Source of the DNA: Stenotrophomonas sp.
Lineage (GTDB): Bacteria > Pseudomonadota > Gammaproteobacteria > Xanthomonadales > Xanthomonadaceae
Length of the DNA stretch: 6,997 nucleotides
Reading direction: 5' to 3'
Assembly: GCA_003525885.1 (NCBI GenBank)
Contig: DQIG01000270.1
Span: forward strand, 1 to 6,997
Below, one piece after another: positions 1 through 4,964 of the stretch (positions within the stretch are counted from its first letter, which is position 1; each line of letters opens with the position of its first letter). Both the position numbers and the translations under genes were made by a program. The notes under the pieces were generated by a model, which ran no database searches, was not told the DNA's origin, and worked only from the letters and a program-made list of their open reading frames with translations.

Positions 1-410
1 TAGCGGCAGGTGATCGCGCAGCTGCCGGTGGCGACCAGCAGGGCGCGGCCGCGGTACTTCTGGATGACCCCGGTGGCCTTCTTGGCGGCACCATCGCCCA
101 CCGCATCGAAGCTGAACCCGGGTGCCGGGCGCATTTCCTCGTCGATCGGCAGCACCTGACGCAGCAGCGGGTCGGCCGCATCGCCCTTGCGCATGCGGGC
201 CACGAAGCCTTCCGGCACGCGCAGCGCGAACTGGGCCATGGCCGCCTCCGAGACACCCAGCGCCGCCGGGTCCAGCTGCAGCCGGGCCAGCAGGGCGTGC
301 GGGTCGCGCAGCGCCTGGCGCCAGAGCTGCTGCCAGCGCGCGGGTGCGCCTGGCGACTGGGGCCGGGGGAAGGCGGAAAGCTGCATGGAGAGGGGGCCTG
401 CGGTTATCAT
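1..410 (-). CDS. epmB: EF-P beta-lysylation protein EpmB, N-terminal part (lysine 2,3-aminomutase family), cut by window edge
   Basis: EpmB is a cytoplasmic radical-SAM enzyme of the lysine 2,3-aminomutase family. It converts (S)-alpha-lysine to (R)-beta-lysine, which EpmA attaches to EF-P. Only the first 136 codons are present. The segment FALRVPEGFVARMRKGDAAD followed by PLLRQVLP closely matches E. coli EpmB (FALRVPRSFIDRMEKG...DDPLLRQVL). Further on, the first two cysteines of the CxxxCxxC iron-sulfur motif appear in GSCAITCRY, and the third lies just past base 1. The start at 410 gives MITAGPLSMQL. A second in-frame ATG at 386 (Met9) is possible. Neither has a strong Shine-Dalgarno, so the start is uncertain. 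The gene is divergent from efp, which encodes its modification target. Identity is confident from the motif and the neighbour; the C-terminal two thirds cannot be judged. Confidence 0.9.
   Translation of the reverse strand, partial: MITAGPLSMQLSAFPRPQSPGAPARWQQLWRQALRDPHALLARLQLDPAALGVSEAAMAQFALRVPEGFVARMRKGDAADPLLRQVLPIDEEMRPAPGFSFDAVGDGAAKKATGVIQKYRGRALLVATGSCAITCR
405..410 (+). promoter_or_regulatory. possible efp -10 box (TATCAT)
   Basis: TATCAT differs from the sigma-70 -10 consensus at one position and overlaps the proposed epmB start codon. No convincing -35 box lies 16-18 bp upstream. If used, the efp mRNA would start near 417 and its leader of about 90 nt would contain both hairpins of the spacer. 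This is inference from a weak match. Confidence 0.2.
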
Positions 411-428
411 GGGGGCAGAAAAACTGTC

Positions 429-449
429 GCCCACCGGTCTCCGGTGGGC
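429..449. repeat. perfect 9-bp hairpin in the epmB-efp spacer
   Basis: GCCCACCGG (429-437) pairs with CCGGTGGGC (441-449) across the loop TCT. On the plus strand it is followed by TTT (450-452). On the minus strand it is followed, after five bases, by TTTTT. It therefore looks like a weak bidirectional intrinsic terminator, yet it sits between divergent genes, where a terminator of either gene is not expected. It may be a leader structure of one or both mRNAs, or a stop for antisense transcripts. Confidence 0.6.
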
Positions 450-454
450 TTTCC

Positions 455-460
455 ATTCTA
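455..460 (-). promoter_or_regulatory. possible epmB -10 box (TAGAAT on the minus strand)
   Basis: Read on the minus strand, bases 460 to 455 give TAGAAT, one mismatch from TATAAT. No recognisable -35 box sits at the usual distance. The predicted transcript start would fall at about 448, at the edge of the 429-449 hairpin, so the epmB mRNA would begin with that stem. Weak evidence. Confidence 0.2.
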
Positions 461-466
461 ACGGCT

Positions 467-487
467 CGCCGCACCCGCGGCGTTTTT
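467..487 (+). terminator. intrinsic-terminator-like hairpin in the efp leader
   Basis: CGCCGC (467-472), loop ACCC (473-476) and GCGGCG (477-482) are followed directly by TTTTT (483-487). This is the usual layout of a rho-independent terminator on the plus strand. It ends only 7 bases before the efp Shine-Dalgarno. It could attenuate efp, stop upstream antisense transcripts, or act simply as a leader stem. The stem is short (6 bp), so real terminator strength is unknown. Confidence 0.45.
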
Positions 488-494
488 GCCACTC

Positions 495-499
495 AGGAG
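495..499 (+). promoter_or_regulatory. Shine-Dalgarno of efp (AGGAG)
   Basis: AGGAG lies 7 bases before the ATG at 507. It fixes the efp start there and argues against the longer frame that opens with a TTG at 486. Confidence 0.85.
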
Positions 500-506
500 T
501 TTACGC

Positions 507-1073
507 ATGGCCAGCTACGGCATGAACGACGTCAAGAACGGGATGAAGATCCTGGTCAACAACCAACCGGCCGTCATCATCGACACCGAATACGTCAAGC
601 CGGGCAAGGGCCAGGCCTTCACCCGCGTGAAGTACCGCCTGATCAAGGACGGCCGTACCCAGGAAGTCACCATGAAGTCGACCGACTCGCTGGATGCAGC
701 CGACGTCGTCGATACCGACATGAACTTCATGTACAGCGACGGCGAATACTGGCACTTCATGGACCCGGAATCCTTCGAGCAGGTCCAGGCCACCAAGGCC
801 GGCATGGGCGGCGCCGAGAAGTGGCTGAAGGGCGAAGAGTCCTGCGTGGTCACCCTGTGGAACGGTGAGCCGATCTTCGTGCAGCCGCCGAATTTCGTCG
901 AACTGAAGATCACCGAAACCGATCCGGGCGTCCGTGGCGACACCTCGGGTGGCGGTGGCAAGCCGGCGACCCTGGAAACCGGCGCCGTGGTCCGCGTGCC
1001 GCTGTTCGTCAACCAGGAAGAAGTGATCCGCGTCGACACCCGTTCGGGTGAGTACTCCGCACGCGTCAAGTAA
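507..1073 (+). CDS. efp: translation elongation factor P
   Basis: EF-P binds stalled ribosomes between the P and E sites and speeds peptide-bond formation at polyproline stretches. The protein has 188 residues, the normal length. It runs from MASYGMNDVKNG to the conserved end DTRSGEYSARVK and aligns with E. coli EF-P along its length (KSTDS, ADVVD, GEYWHFMD, CVVTLWNG, PPNFVELKI, DTDPG-like and GGKPATL blocks). The modification loop reads VKPGKGQA with Lys34 at its tip. That is the beta-lysylation (EpmA/EpmB) type rather than the arginine (EarP rhamnosylation) type, and it agrees with epmB next door. The start is set by AGGAG at 495-499. The mRNA leader may hold two hairpins. The stop codon is the first base triplet of a 9-bp inverted repeat. 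Confidence 0.98.
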   Translation: MASYGMNDVKNGMKILVNNQPAVIIDTEYVKPGKGQAFTRVKYRLIKDGRTQEVTMKSTDSLDAADVVDTDMNFMYSDGEYWHFMDPESFEQVQATKAGMGGAEKWLKGEESCVVTLWNGEPIFVQPPNFVELKITETDPGVRGDTSGGGGKPATLETGAVVRVPLFVNQEEVIRVDTRSGEYSARVK

Positions 1074-1091
1074 TCCGGCGCAGCCGGATTA
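1071..1091. repeat. 9-bp perfect inverted repeat starting at the efp stop codon
   Basis: TAATCCGGC (1071-1079) and GCCGGATTA (1083-1091) pair across the loop GCA. The first three bases are the efp stop codon. No T run follows on the plus strand, so it is not a classical intrinsic terminator, but it may protect the efp mRNA 3' end or help termination. Confidence 0.7.
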
Positions 1092-1094
1092 CCT

Positions 1095-1119
1095 GTAGAG
1101 CCGAGCCATGCTCGGGTAC
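1095..1119. repeat. SMAG-like GTAG palindrome (REP family)
   Basis: The element begins with GTAG (1095-1098). Its stem is CCGAGC (1101-1106) with GCTCGG (1110-1115) across the loop CAT, and the outer GTA can pair with TAC at 1117-1119. A GTAG start followed by a stem with a CAT loop is the form of the SMAG repeats of S. maltophilia. It matches the better-formed copy at 4836-4858. Confidence 0.65.
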
Positions 1120-1143
1120 GCGCCATCGCATTCGCGCTGGCGC
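1120..1143. repeat. 6-bp inverted repeat with 12-base loop
   Basis: GCGCCA (1120-1125) is complementary to TGGCGC (1138-1143). Alone this would be unremarkable in GC-rich DNA. It is listed because it lies in an unbroken row of inverted repeats between efp and the next gene. Confidence 0.35.
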
Positions 1144-1144
1144 T

Positions 1145-1172
1145 CCCATGATCTGCTTCGGCAGATCATGGG
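1145..1172. repeat. 12-bp perfect hairpin with a UUCG tetraloop
   Basis: CCCATGATCTGC (1145-1156) pairs perfectly with GCAGATCATGGG (1161-1172) around TTCG. As RNA from the plus strand this is C(UUCG)G, one of the most stable tetraloops known. No T run follows. It could block 3' exonucleases on the efp mRNA or be part of a repeat family. Confidence 0.75.
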
Positions 1173-1198
1173 CCCCGCTTCACGAGTCTCCAGACCCC

Positions 1199-1211
1199 GC
1201 CGCTTCGCGGC
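1199..1211. repeat. short inverted repeat GCCGC-TTC-GCGGC
   Basis: A 5-bp perfect stem with a TTC loop, one base away from the next hairpin at 1213. It is one of the row of inverted repeats in this spacer. Confidence 0.35.
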
Positions 1212-1212
1212 A

Positions 1213-1229
1213 GCCCCTGACTCAGGGGC
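1213..1229. repeat. inverted repeat GCCCCTG-ACT-CAGGGGC
   Basis: A 7-bp perfect stem (1213-1219 with 1223-1229), palindromic through its centre base. It is the last hairpin before the amidohydrolase gene. No T run follows it. Confidence 0.5.
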
Positions 1230-1274
1230 GTGTCCCCCAGAAGCATCTCGCCGCCCCCCAGCCAGTGAGCCCGC

Positions 1275-2618
1275 ATGAGCGATAGCCCGCACCTCCCCGA
1301 AGCCTGCGACCTGCTCATCGAAGCCGGTTATGTCGTTCCGATCGAGCCGCATGCGGTGGTGCTGGAAGACCATGCCGTTGCCGTGCGTGGCAGCGAGATC
1401 GTGGCCATCCTGCCGCGTGCCGAGGCGCGCGCGCGGTTCCGCGCCACCCAGGTGGTCAGCCGCCCCGAGGCCGCGCTGATGCCGGGCCTGGTCAACGCCC
1501 ACACGCACAACCCGATGACCCTGCTGCGTGGCGTCGCCGACGACCTGCCGCTGATGACATGGCTGCAGCAGCACATCTGGCCGGTGGAAGCGGCGGTGAT
1601 CGGCCCCGAATTCGTTGCCGACGGCACCACTCTGGCCATTGCCGAGATGCTGCGCGGCGGCACCACCTGCGCCAACGAGAACTACTTCTTCGGCGACGTG
1701 CAGGCTGCGGTCTACAAGAAGCACGGTTTCCGCGCGCTGGTCGGCGCGGTCATCATCGATTTCCCCACTGCCTGGGCCAAGACCGATGACGAGTACTTCG
1801 CCAAGGCCGGTGAACTGCACGACCAGTGGCGCACCGATCCGCTGATCGGCACCGCGTTCGCGCCGCATGCCCCGTATACGGTCAACGATGCCAACTTCGA
1901 GCGGGTGCGGATGCTGTCCGACCAGCTCGACATGCAGGTTCACCTGCACACCCACGAGACCGCGCAGGAAATCAACGATTCGATCAAGCTGCACGGCCAG
2001 CGCCCGCTGGCGCGGCTGGATCGTCTCGGCCTGGTCAACGACCGCCTGATCGCGGTGCACATGACCCAGCTGACCGATGCGGAAATCCACCTGTGCGCCG
2101 AGCGTGGCGTCAGCGTGGTGCACTGCCCGGAATCGAACCTGAAGCTGGCCTCCGGTTTCTGCCCGGCCTGCGCCCTGCAGCGCGCCGGCGTGAACCTGGC
2201 GATCGGCACCGACGGCTGCGCCAGCAACAACGACCTGGACATGTTCAGCGAGAACCGCACTGCGGCGATCCTGGCCAAGGCCGTGGCCGATGATGCAACC
2301 GCGCTGGACGCGGCGACCACGCTGCGCGCGTCCACGCTGGGCGGTGCCCGCGCGCTGGGCTTCGGTGACCGCATCGGTTCGATCGAAGTCGGCAAGCAGG
2401 CCGACCTGGTCTGCGTCGACCTGTCCGCACTGGAAACCCAGCCGCTGCACAACGTGCTGTCGCAGCTGGTGTACGCCACCGGCCGCCAGCAGGTCAGCGA
2501 CGTCTGGATCGCTGGCAAGCCGAAGCTGGTGCAGCGCGAGCTGGTCGGCATGGACCTGCCGGGCATCGTCGCCAACGCGCGCCAGTGGCGCGAGCGCATC
2601 CGCCATATCCGCGCCTGA
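1275..2618 (+). CDS. mtaD: 5'-methylthioadenosine / S-adenosylhomocysteine deaminase-like amidohydrolase (TRZ/ATZ family)
   Basis: This is a cytoplasmic metal-dependent amidohydrolase of 447 residues. It is predicted to hydrolyse the 6-amino group of methylthioadenosine or S-adenosylhomocysteine, giving the inosine form and ammonia. Visible ligands in order are HTH (76 and 78) after GLVNA, HxxE (His225 to Glu228) in HLHTHET, His262 in AVHMTQ, His283 in HCPESNLKLASG, and Asp313 in GTDGCASNNDLDM. The ESNLKLASG and TDGxxSNNxLDM blocks are those of MTA/SAH deaminases rather than cytosine or guanine deaminases. The ATG at 1275 gives a natural family N-terminus, though only a weak GTGAG precedes it. 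The gene is first in an operon with ubiG, whose by-product is SAH. From memory, the same order is found in Pseudomonas aeruginosa (PA3170, an MTA deaminase). Exact substrate preference cannot be read from sequence. Confidence 0.85.
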   Translation: MSDSPHLPEACDLLIEAGYVVPIEPHAVVLEDHAVAVRGSEIVAILPRAEARARFRATQVVSRPEAALMPGLVNAHTHNPMTLLRGVADDLPLMTWLQQHIWPVEAAVIGPEFVADGTTLAIAEMLRGGTTCANENYFFGDVQAAVYKKHGFRALVGAVIIDFPTAWAKTDDEYFAKAGELHDQWRTDPLIGTAFAPHAPYTVNDANFERVRMLSDQLDMQVHLHTHETAQEINDSIKLHGQRPLARLDRLGLVNDRLIAVHMTQLTDAEIHLCAERGVSVVHCPESNLKLASGFCPACALQRAGVNLAIGTDGCASNNDLDMFSENRTAAILAKAVADDATALDAATTLRASTLGGARALGFGDRIGSIEVGKQADLVCVDLSALETQPLHNVLSQLVYATGRQQVSDVWIAGKPKLVQRELVGMDLPGIVANARQWRERIRHIRA

Positions 2619-2631
2619 ACCCTGGCGCCGC

Positions 2632-2636
2632 AAGGA
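2632..2636 (+). promoter_or_regulatory. Shine-Dalgarno of ubiG (AAGGA)
   Basis: AAGGA lies 7 bases before the ATG at 2644, inside the 25-bp gap after mtaD. It sets the ubiG start against the longer reading frame that runs back into mtaD. Confidence 0.75.
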
Positions 2637-2643
2637 CACCCTC

Positions 2644-3360
2644 ATGACTGCCCCCCACGCTTCCTCCAATTTCGATCAGGCCGAGCTGGACAAGTTCGCC
2701 GCGCTGGCCAACCGCTGGTGGGATGCTGATGGCCCGCAGAAGCCGCTGCATGCGCTGAATCCGGTGCGTCTGCAGTACGTGGCCGACCGTGTGTCGCTGC
2801 GCGGCGCACGCGTGCTCGACATCGGTTGTGGTGGCGGCCTGTTGAGCGAAGCGCTGGCCCAGGCCGGCGCTGACGTCACCGCCATCGACCTGGCCCCGGA
2901 GCTGGTCAAGGTCGCACGCCTGCATGCGCTGGAAAGCGGCGCGAAGGTCGACTACCGCGTGCAGGCCGCCGAGGATCTGGCCGCCGAGCAGCCGGGCAGC
3001 TTCGATGCGGTCACCTGCATGGAAATGCTGGAGCACGTGCCGGACCCGGGCGCGATCATCGAGGCCTGCAAGCGCTTGCTGAAGCCGGGCGGCCACCTGT
3101 TCCTGTCGACCATCAACCGCACAGCTGCCGCTTTCGCGGTGGCGATTGTCGGCGCCGAGTACGTGGCACGGCTGCTGCCCAAGGGCACCCACCACTACCA
3201 GGAGTTCATCAAGCCGGCCGAGCTGGCACGCTGGCTGCGCGAGGCCGACCTGCAGCTGGTGGATGTCAGCGGCATGGCCTACGAGCCGTGGCGCAACCAC
3301 GCCCGCCTGAGCAGCCGCACCGACATCAACTACCTGGCCTACGCGGTCAAGCCAGCATGA
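2644..3360 (+). CDS. ubiG: ubiquinone biosynthesis O-methyltransferase UbiG
   Basis: UbiG catalyses both O-methylations of ubiquinone synthesis (the polyprenyl-hydroxyphenol/catechol step and the final demethylubiquinol step), using S-adenosylmethionine at the inner face of the membrane. The 238-residue length fits the family (E. coli 240). The N-terminus has FDQAELDKFAALANRWWDAD and the conserved PLHALNPVRL. The SAM-binding motif I is VLDIGCGGG (about 57-65), the ribose-binding acid is Asp82 in TAIDLAPE, and MEMLEHVPDP starts at Met126. KRLLKPGGHLFLSTINRT follows, and THHYQEFIKPAEL and GMAYEP are family hallmarks. The start is fixed by AAGGA. The stop overlaps the next start as ATGA. Its product SAH is the likely substrate of the gene before it. 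Confidence 0.97.
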   Translation: MTAPHASSNFDQAELDKFAALANRWWDADGPQKPLHALNPVRLQYVADRVSLRGARVLDIGCGGGLLSEALAQAGADVTAIDLAPELVKVARLHALESGAKVDYRVQAAEDLAAEQPGSFDAVTCMEMLEHVPDPGAIIEACKRLLKPGGHLFLSTINRTAAAFAVAIVGAEYVARLLPKGTHHYQEFIKPAELARWLREADLQLVDVSGMAYEPWRNHARLSSRTDINYLAYAVKPA

Positions 3361-4052
3361 CCTCCGCCCGCTTCCCGCGTGCGGTGCTGTTCGACCTGGA
3401 TGGCACGTTGCTGGACAGCGCGCCGGACTTCGTCGCCACCTGCAACGCGATGCTGGCTGAGCGTGGTCGTGCGCCCATTGATCCGGTGCAGCTGCGCCCG
3501 GTGGTCTCCAAGGGCTCGCGTGCAATGGTGGGCGCCGCTTTCCCGGACCTGGATACCACTGCGCGCGATGCGCTGATTCCAGAATTCCTGCAGCGCTATG
3601 AAGCGTTGATCGGCCAGCACGCGGTGCTGTTCGACGGCGTGGCCGGCATGCTTGCCGCGCTGGATGATGCCGGCACGGTGTGGGGCATCGTCACCAACAA
3701 GCCCGAGTACCTGGCGCGCCTGATCCTGCCGCAGCACGGCTGGCAGCAGCGCTGCGCGGTGCTGGTGGGCGGTGACAGCCTGGCCGAGCGCAAGCCGCAC
3801 CCGCTGCCGCTGCTGCACGCCGCGCAGGCCATCGGCATTGCTGCTGAGGACTGCGTGTACGTGGGTGACGACGAGCGCGACATCATCGCCGCACGTGCTG
3901 CCGCCATGCCGTCGGTGGCGGCGCTGTGGGGCTACCGCCTGCACAGCGACGACCCGCTGGCCTGGCAGGCCGACGTGCTGGTCGAGAACGCCGAACTTCT
4001 GCAACTGGCCAGTCTCTGGCCGACCCGGCCGGCAGCCCCGGCCCAGCCGTAA
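3357..4052 (+). CDS. mupP: HAD-family phosphatase, probably N-acetylmuramic acid 6-phosphate phosphatase MupP (often labelled phosphoglycolate phosphatase)
   Basis: This 231-residue HAD hydrolase has all four motifs: DLDGT with Asp13 and Asp15, Thr113 in IVTNKP, Lys146 in ERKPHPLP, and GDDERD with Asp171 and Asp175. A helical cap lies between motifs I and II. MupP removes the phosphate from MurNAc-6-phosphate so that AmgK and MurU can rebuild UDP-MurNAc during cell-wall recycling. I prefer MupP over Gph for two reasons. The gene sits directly after ubiG, as in Pseudomonas (PA3171-PA3172). Segments such as LFDGVAGML, WGIVTNKPE and WGYRLHSDDPLAWQADVLVEN also resemble what I remember of that protein. 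The start codon shares ATGA with the ubiG stop, which suggests coupled translation. A phosphoglycolate phosphatase remains possible. Confidence 0.75.
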   Translation: MTSARFPRAVLFDLDGTLLDSAPDFVATCNAMLAERGRAPIDPVQLRPVVSKGSRAMVGAAFPDLDTTARDALIPEFLQRYEALIGQHAVLFDGVAGMLAALDDAGTVWGIVTNKPEYLARLILPQHGWQQRCAVLVGGDSLAERKPHPLPLLHAAQAIGIAAEDCVYVGDDERDIIAARAAAMPSVAALWGYRLHSDDPLAWQADVLVENAELLQLASLWPTRPAAPAQP

Positions 4053-4055
4053 GGA
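4051..4055 (+). promoter_or_regulatory. Shine-Dalgarno AAGGA setting a GTG start at 4064
   Basis: AAGGA begins inside the mupP stop codon region and lies 8 bases before GTG at 4064. It is the reason for choosing this GTG instead of the longer in-frame extension that runs back into mupP. Confidence 0.65.
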
Positions 4056-4063
4056 ATCACGTA

Positions 4064-4768
4064 GTGAGCAGTACCGCGCTGGACAGTTTCCTCGACAAGT
4101 GGCGCAGCCGTTGGCCGGAATGGTCGGTGGCCGCCCCGTTCGTGGCCGAATCGCAACGCGAGCTTGCCGTGGCGTGGTTTGCGCTGCTGCAGGAGTTCGA
4201 CGACATGCTCAACACCAGCGGCGATCCGTTGCCGGCCGATGCCAAGCTGGCGTGGTGGGGCGAGGAGCTGCGCAGCTGGGCCGCGCATCGTTCGCGTCAT
4301 CCGCTGGGCCGTCTGCTGGAGCCGGTGCGCGCGCCGTGGGCCCAGTTGGCCGAAGCGCTGCCGGACCTGGTTGAGGCGCGTACCGTCGCGCTGGATGCGG
4401 CTGGTGCCGAGCGTGCGCTGGCCAACTACGCCGAGGCAGTAGCTGCGGTCGAGGCGGCCTTGTTCGCGGACAAGCCGCGCACCGGCGCCGGCCGCGCGGT
4501 GCAGCTGCAGACCCTGGCCCAGCGGCTGCAGGATGCCGGCGTGGCCGGTGTACCGCGCAGCCTGCTGGACGGTGATGCCAGCACCGCTGCGCAGCGCTGG
4601 GCACAGCATCTGTTGAAGGGGTGGGGTACCCGCGTACCGGGCCCGCGCCCGCGCCGCGTGTGGTCCAGCCTGGCACGTGCCCGCGTGGCGGCGCAGGCCG
4701 CAGGCAAGCCGATCGAAGCCACCCCGGTGCGCACCCTGCTGCGCGTGTGGTGGGCAGCGCGCGGCTGA
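4064..4768 (+). CDS. uncharacterised protein resembling squalene/phytoene synthases
   Basis: A 234-residue soluble protein with no signal peptide or membrane segment, rich in Ala, Trp and Arg. I do not recognise a named gene. The N-terminal part, AWFALLQEFDDML (37-49), then PLPADAKLAWWGEEL (55-69) and HPLGRLL (79-85), follows the pattern of the squalene/phytoene synthase fold, in particular the NDUFAF6-like group (YAFN.E...V.D.VSEPLPGEIRLQWWR.AL...HP). The paired aspartate-rich DxxxD motifs needed for prenyl diphosphate chemistry are not clear, so it may be non-catalytic. The GTG start is supported by AAGGA, 11 bases after mupP. As last gene of an operon with ubiG, a role near quinone or membrane-lipid metabolism is possible but is inference only. 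Confidence 0.7.
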   Translation: MSSTALDSFLDKWRSRWPEWSVAAPFVAESQRELAVAWFALLQEFDDMLNTSGDPLPADAKLAWWGEELRSWAAHRSRHPLGRLLEPVRAPWAQLAEALPDLVEARTVALDAAGAERALANYAEAVAAVEAALFADKPRTGAGRAVQLQTLAQRLQDAGVAGVPRSLLDGDASTAAQRWAQHLLKGWGTRVPGPRPRRVWSSLARARVAAQAAGKPIEATPVRTLLRVWWAARG

Positions 4769-4781
4769 TTGATCCTGGTGG

Positions 4782-4801
4782 GTGCGGACCTTGATCCGCA
4801 C
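4782..4801. repeat. REP-like hairpin GTGCGGA...TCCGCAC
   Basis: A 7-bp stem (4782-4788 with 4795-4801) with loop CCTTGA. It is preceded by GGTG-rich sequence that mirrors the CACCCACC tail after the 4888-4909 hairpin. The two look like copies of one repeat type in opposite orientation. Confidence 0.55.
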
Positions 4802-4814
4802 GCTCTGAGGGGTT

Positions 4815-4835
4815 GTGCCGACCTGCTGGCCGGCA
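4815..4835. repeat. REP-like hairpin TGCCGaCC...GGcCGGCA
   Basis: TGCCGACC (4816-4823) pairs with GGCCGGCA (4828-4835) across TGCT with one A-C mismatch. It directly abuts the GTAG element at 4836, forming a tandem pair of palindromes. Confidence 0.5.
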
Positions 4836-4858
4836 GTAGATCCACGCCATGCGTGGAT
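4836..4858. repeat. SMAG element (GTAG-type REP)
   Basis: GTAG (4836-4839) is followed by ATCCACGC (4840-4847), loop CAT, and GCGTGGAT (4851-4858), a perfect 8-bp stem. From memory this is one of the commonest forms of the S. maltophilia SMAG repeats, and it is the best organism marker in the window. Confidence 0.85.
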
Positions 4859-4887
4859 GAATGTCGGGTTCGCGCGTGCTGCGAGAT

Positions 4888-4909
4888 GGTGCCGACCAAG
4901 GTCGGCACC
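4888..4909. repeat. REP/SMAG-type hairpin GGTGCCGACC-AA-GGTCGGCACC
   Basis: A perfect 10-bp inverted repeat with AA at its centre, followed by CACC. It is the strongest stem in this spacer and is of the kind that SMAG repeats form in opposite orientation. Confidence 0.75.
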
Positions 4910-4931
4910 CACCACGGCGCATGGCGCTACC

Positions 4932-4961
4932 GGATCATGATCCCGTCAAAGCGCATTGCGC
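4932..4961. repeat. two small palindromes just 3' of the M23 peptidase gene
   Basis: GGATCATGATCC (4932-4943) is a perfect 12-bp palindrome, and GCGCATTGCGC (4951-4961) is an 11-base odd palindrome that ends 3 bases before the peptidase stop codon. They may help end the minus-strand transcript, but there is no T run and the loops are too tight to be sure. Confidence 0.3.
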
Positions 4962-4964
4962 GCG

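Larger units (their letters stand above)
1074..1274. other. gene-free spacer between efp and the mtaD operon
   Basis: I see no credible coding sequence here. The first 156 bases are almost entirely inverted repeats, listed separately. The last 45 bases (1230-1274) are C-rich and hold no clear promoter boxes. GTGAG at 1265-1269 could serve as a weak ribosome binding site for the gene at 1275. Confidence 0.6.
4769..4964. other. hairpin-rich spacer between convergent operons
   Basis: No gene is visible. The spacer is made almost wholly of REP/SMAG-type palindromes, listed separately, plus two small palindromes near its right end. It lies 3' of both flanking operons, so it probably serves as termination and mRNA-end stabilising sequence for both. 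No hairpin here is followed by a strong T run. Confidence 0.6.

Noticed and set aside
486..506. Seven-codon N-terminal extension of EF-P from a TTG
   Set aside because: AGGAG at 495-499 is correctly spaced for the ATG at 507, and EF-P proteins begin at that point.
122..868. 248-codon plus-strand open frame crossing the epmB start and efp
   Set aside because: It overlaps two well-supported genes and the regulatory spacer in another frame. Its N-terminus is a Pro/Ala/Arg-rich translation of the epmB antisense strand.
1071..1229. CRISPR array or tRNA gene in the hairpin-rich spacer
   Set aside because: The stems differ in sequence and have no regular spacing, so there are no repeat-spacer units. 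No cloverleaf or CCA end can be built.
1089..2669. 526-codon open frame on the minus strand opposite the amidohydrolase
   Set aside because: It is antisense to a gene with complete catalytic motifs and runs into the inverted-repeat spacer. It has no recognisable domains. Long antisense frames are expected in GC-rich DNA.
2494..3525. 343-codon minus-strand open frame opposite ubiG
   Set aside because: It is a shadow of ubiG and its neighbours. Its composition is low-complexity (His, Gln, Arg, Ala), with no domain or start signal.
4782..4909. Insertion sequence ends or an integration site
   Set aside because: The palindromes are short REP-type units with no transposase, no target duplication seen, and intact genes on both sides.
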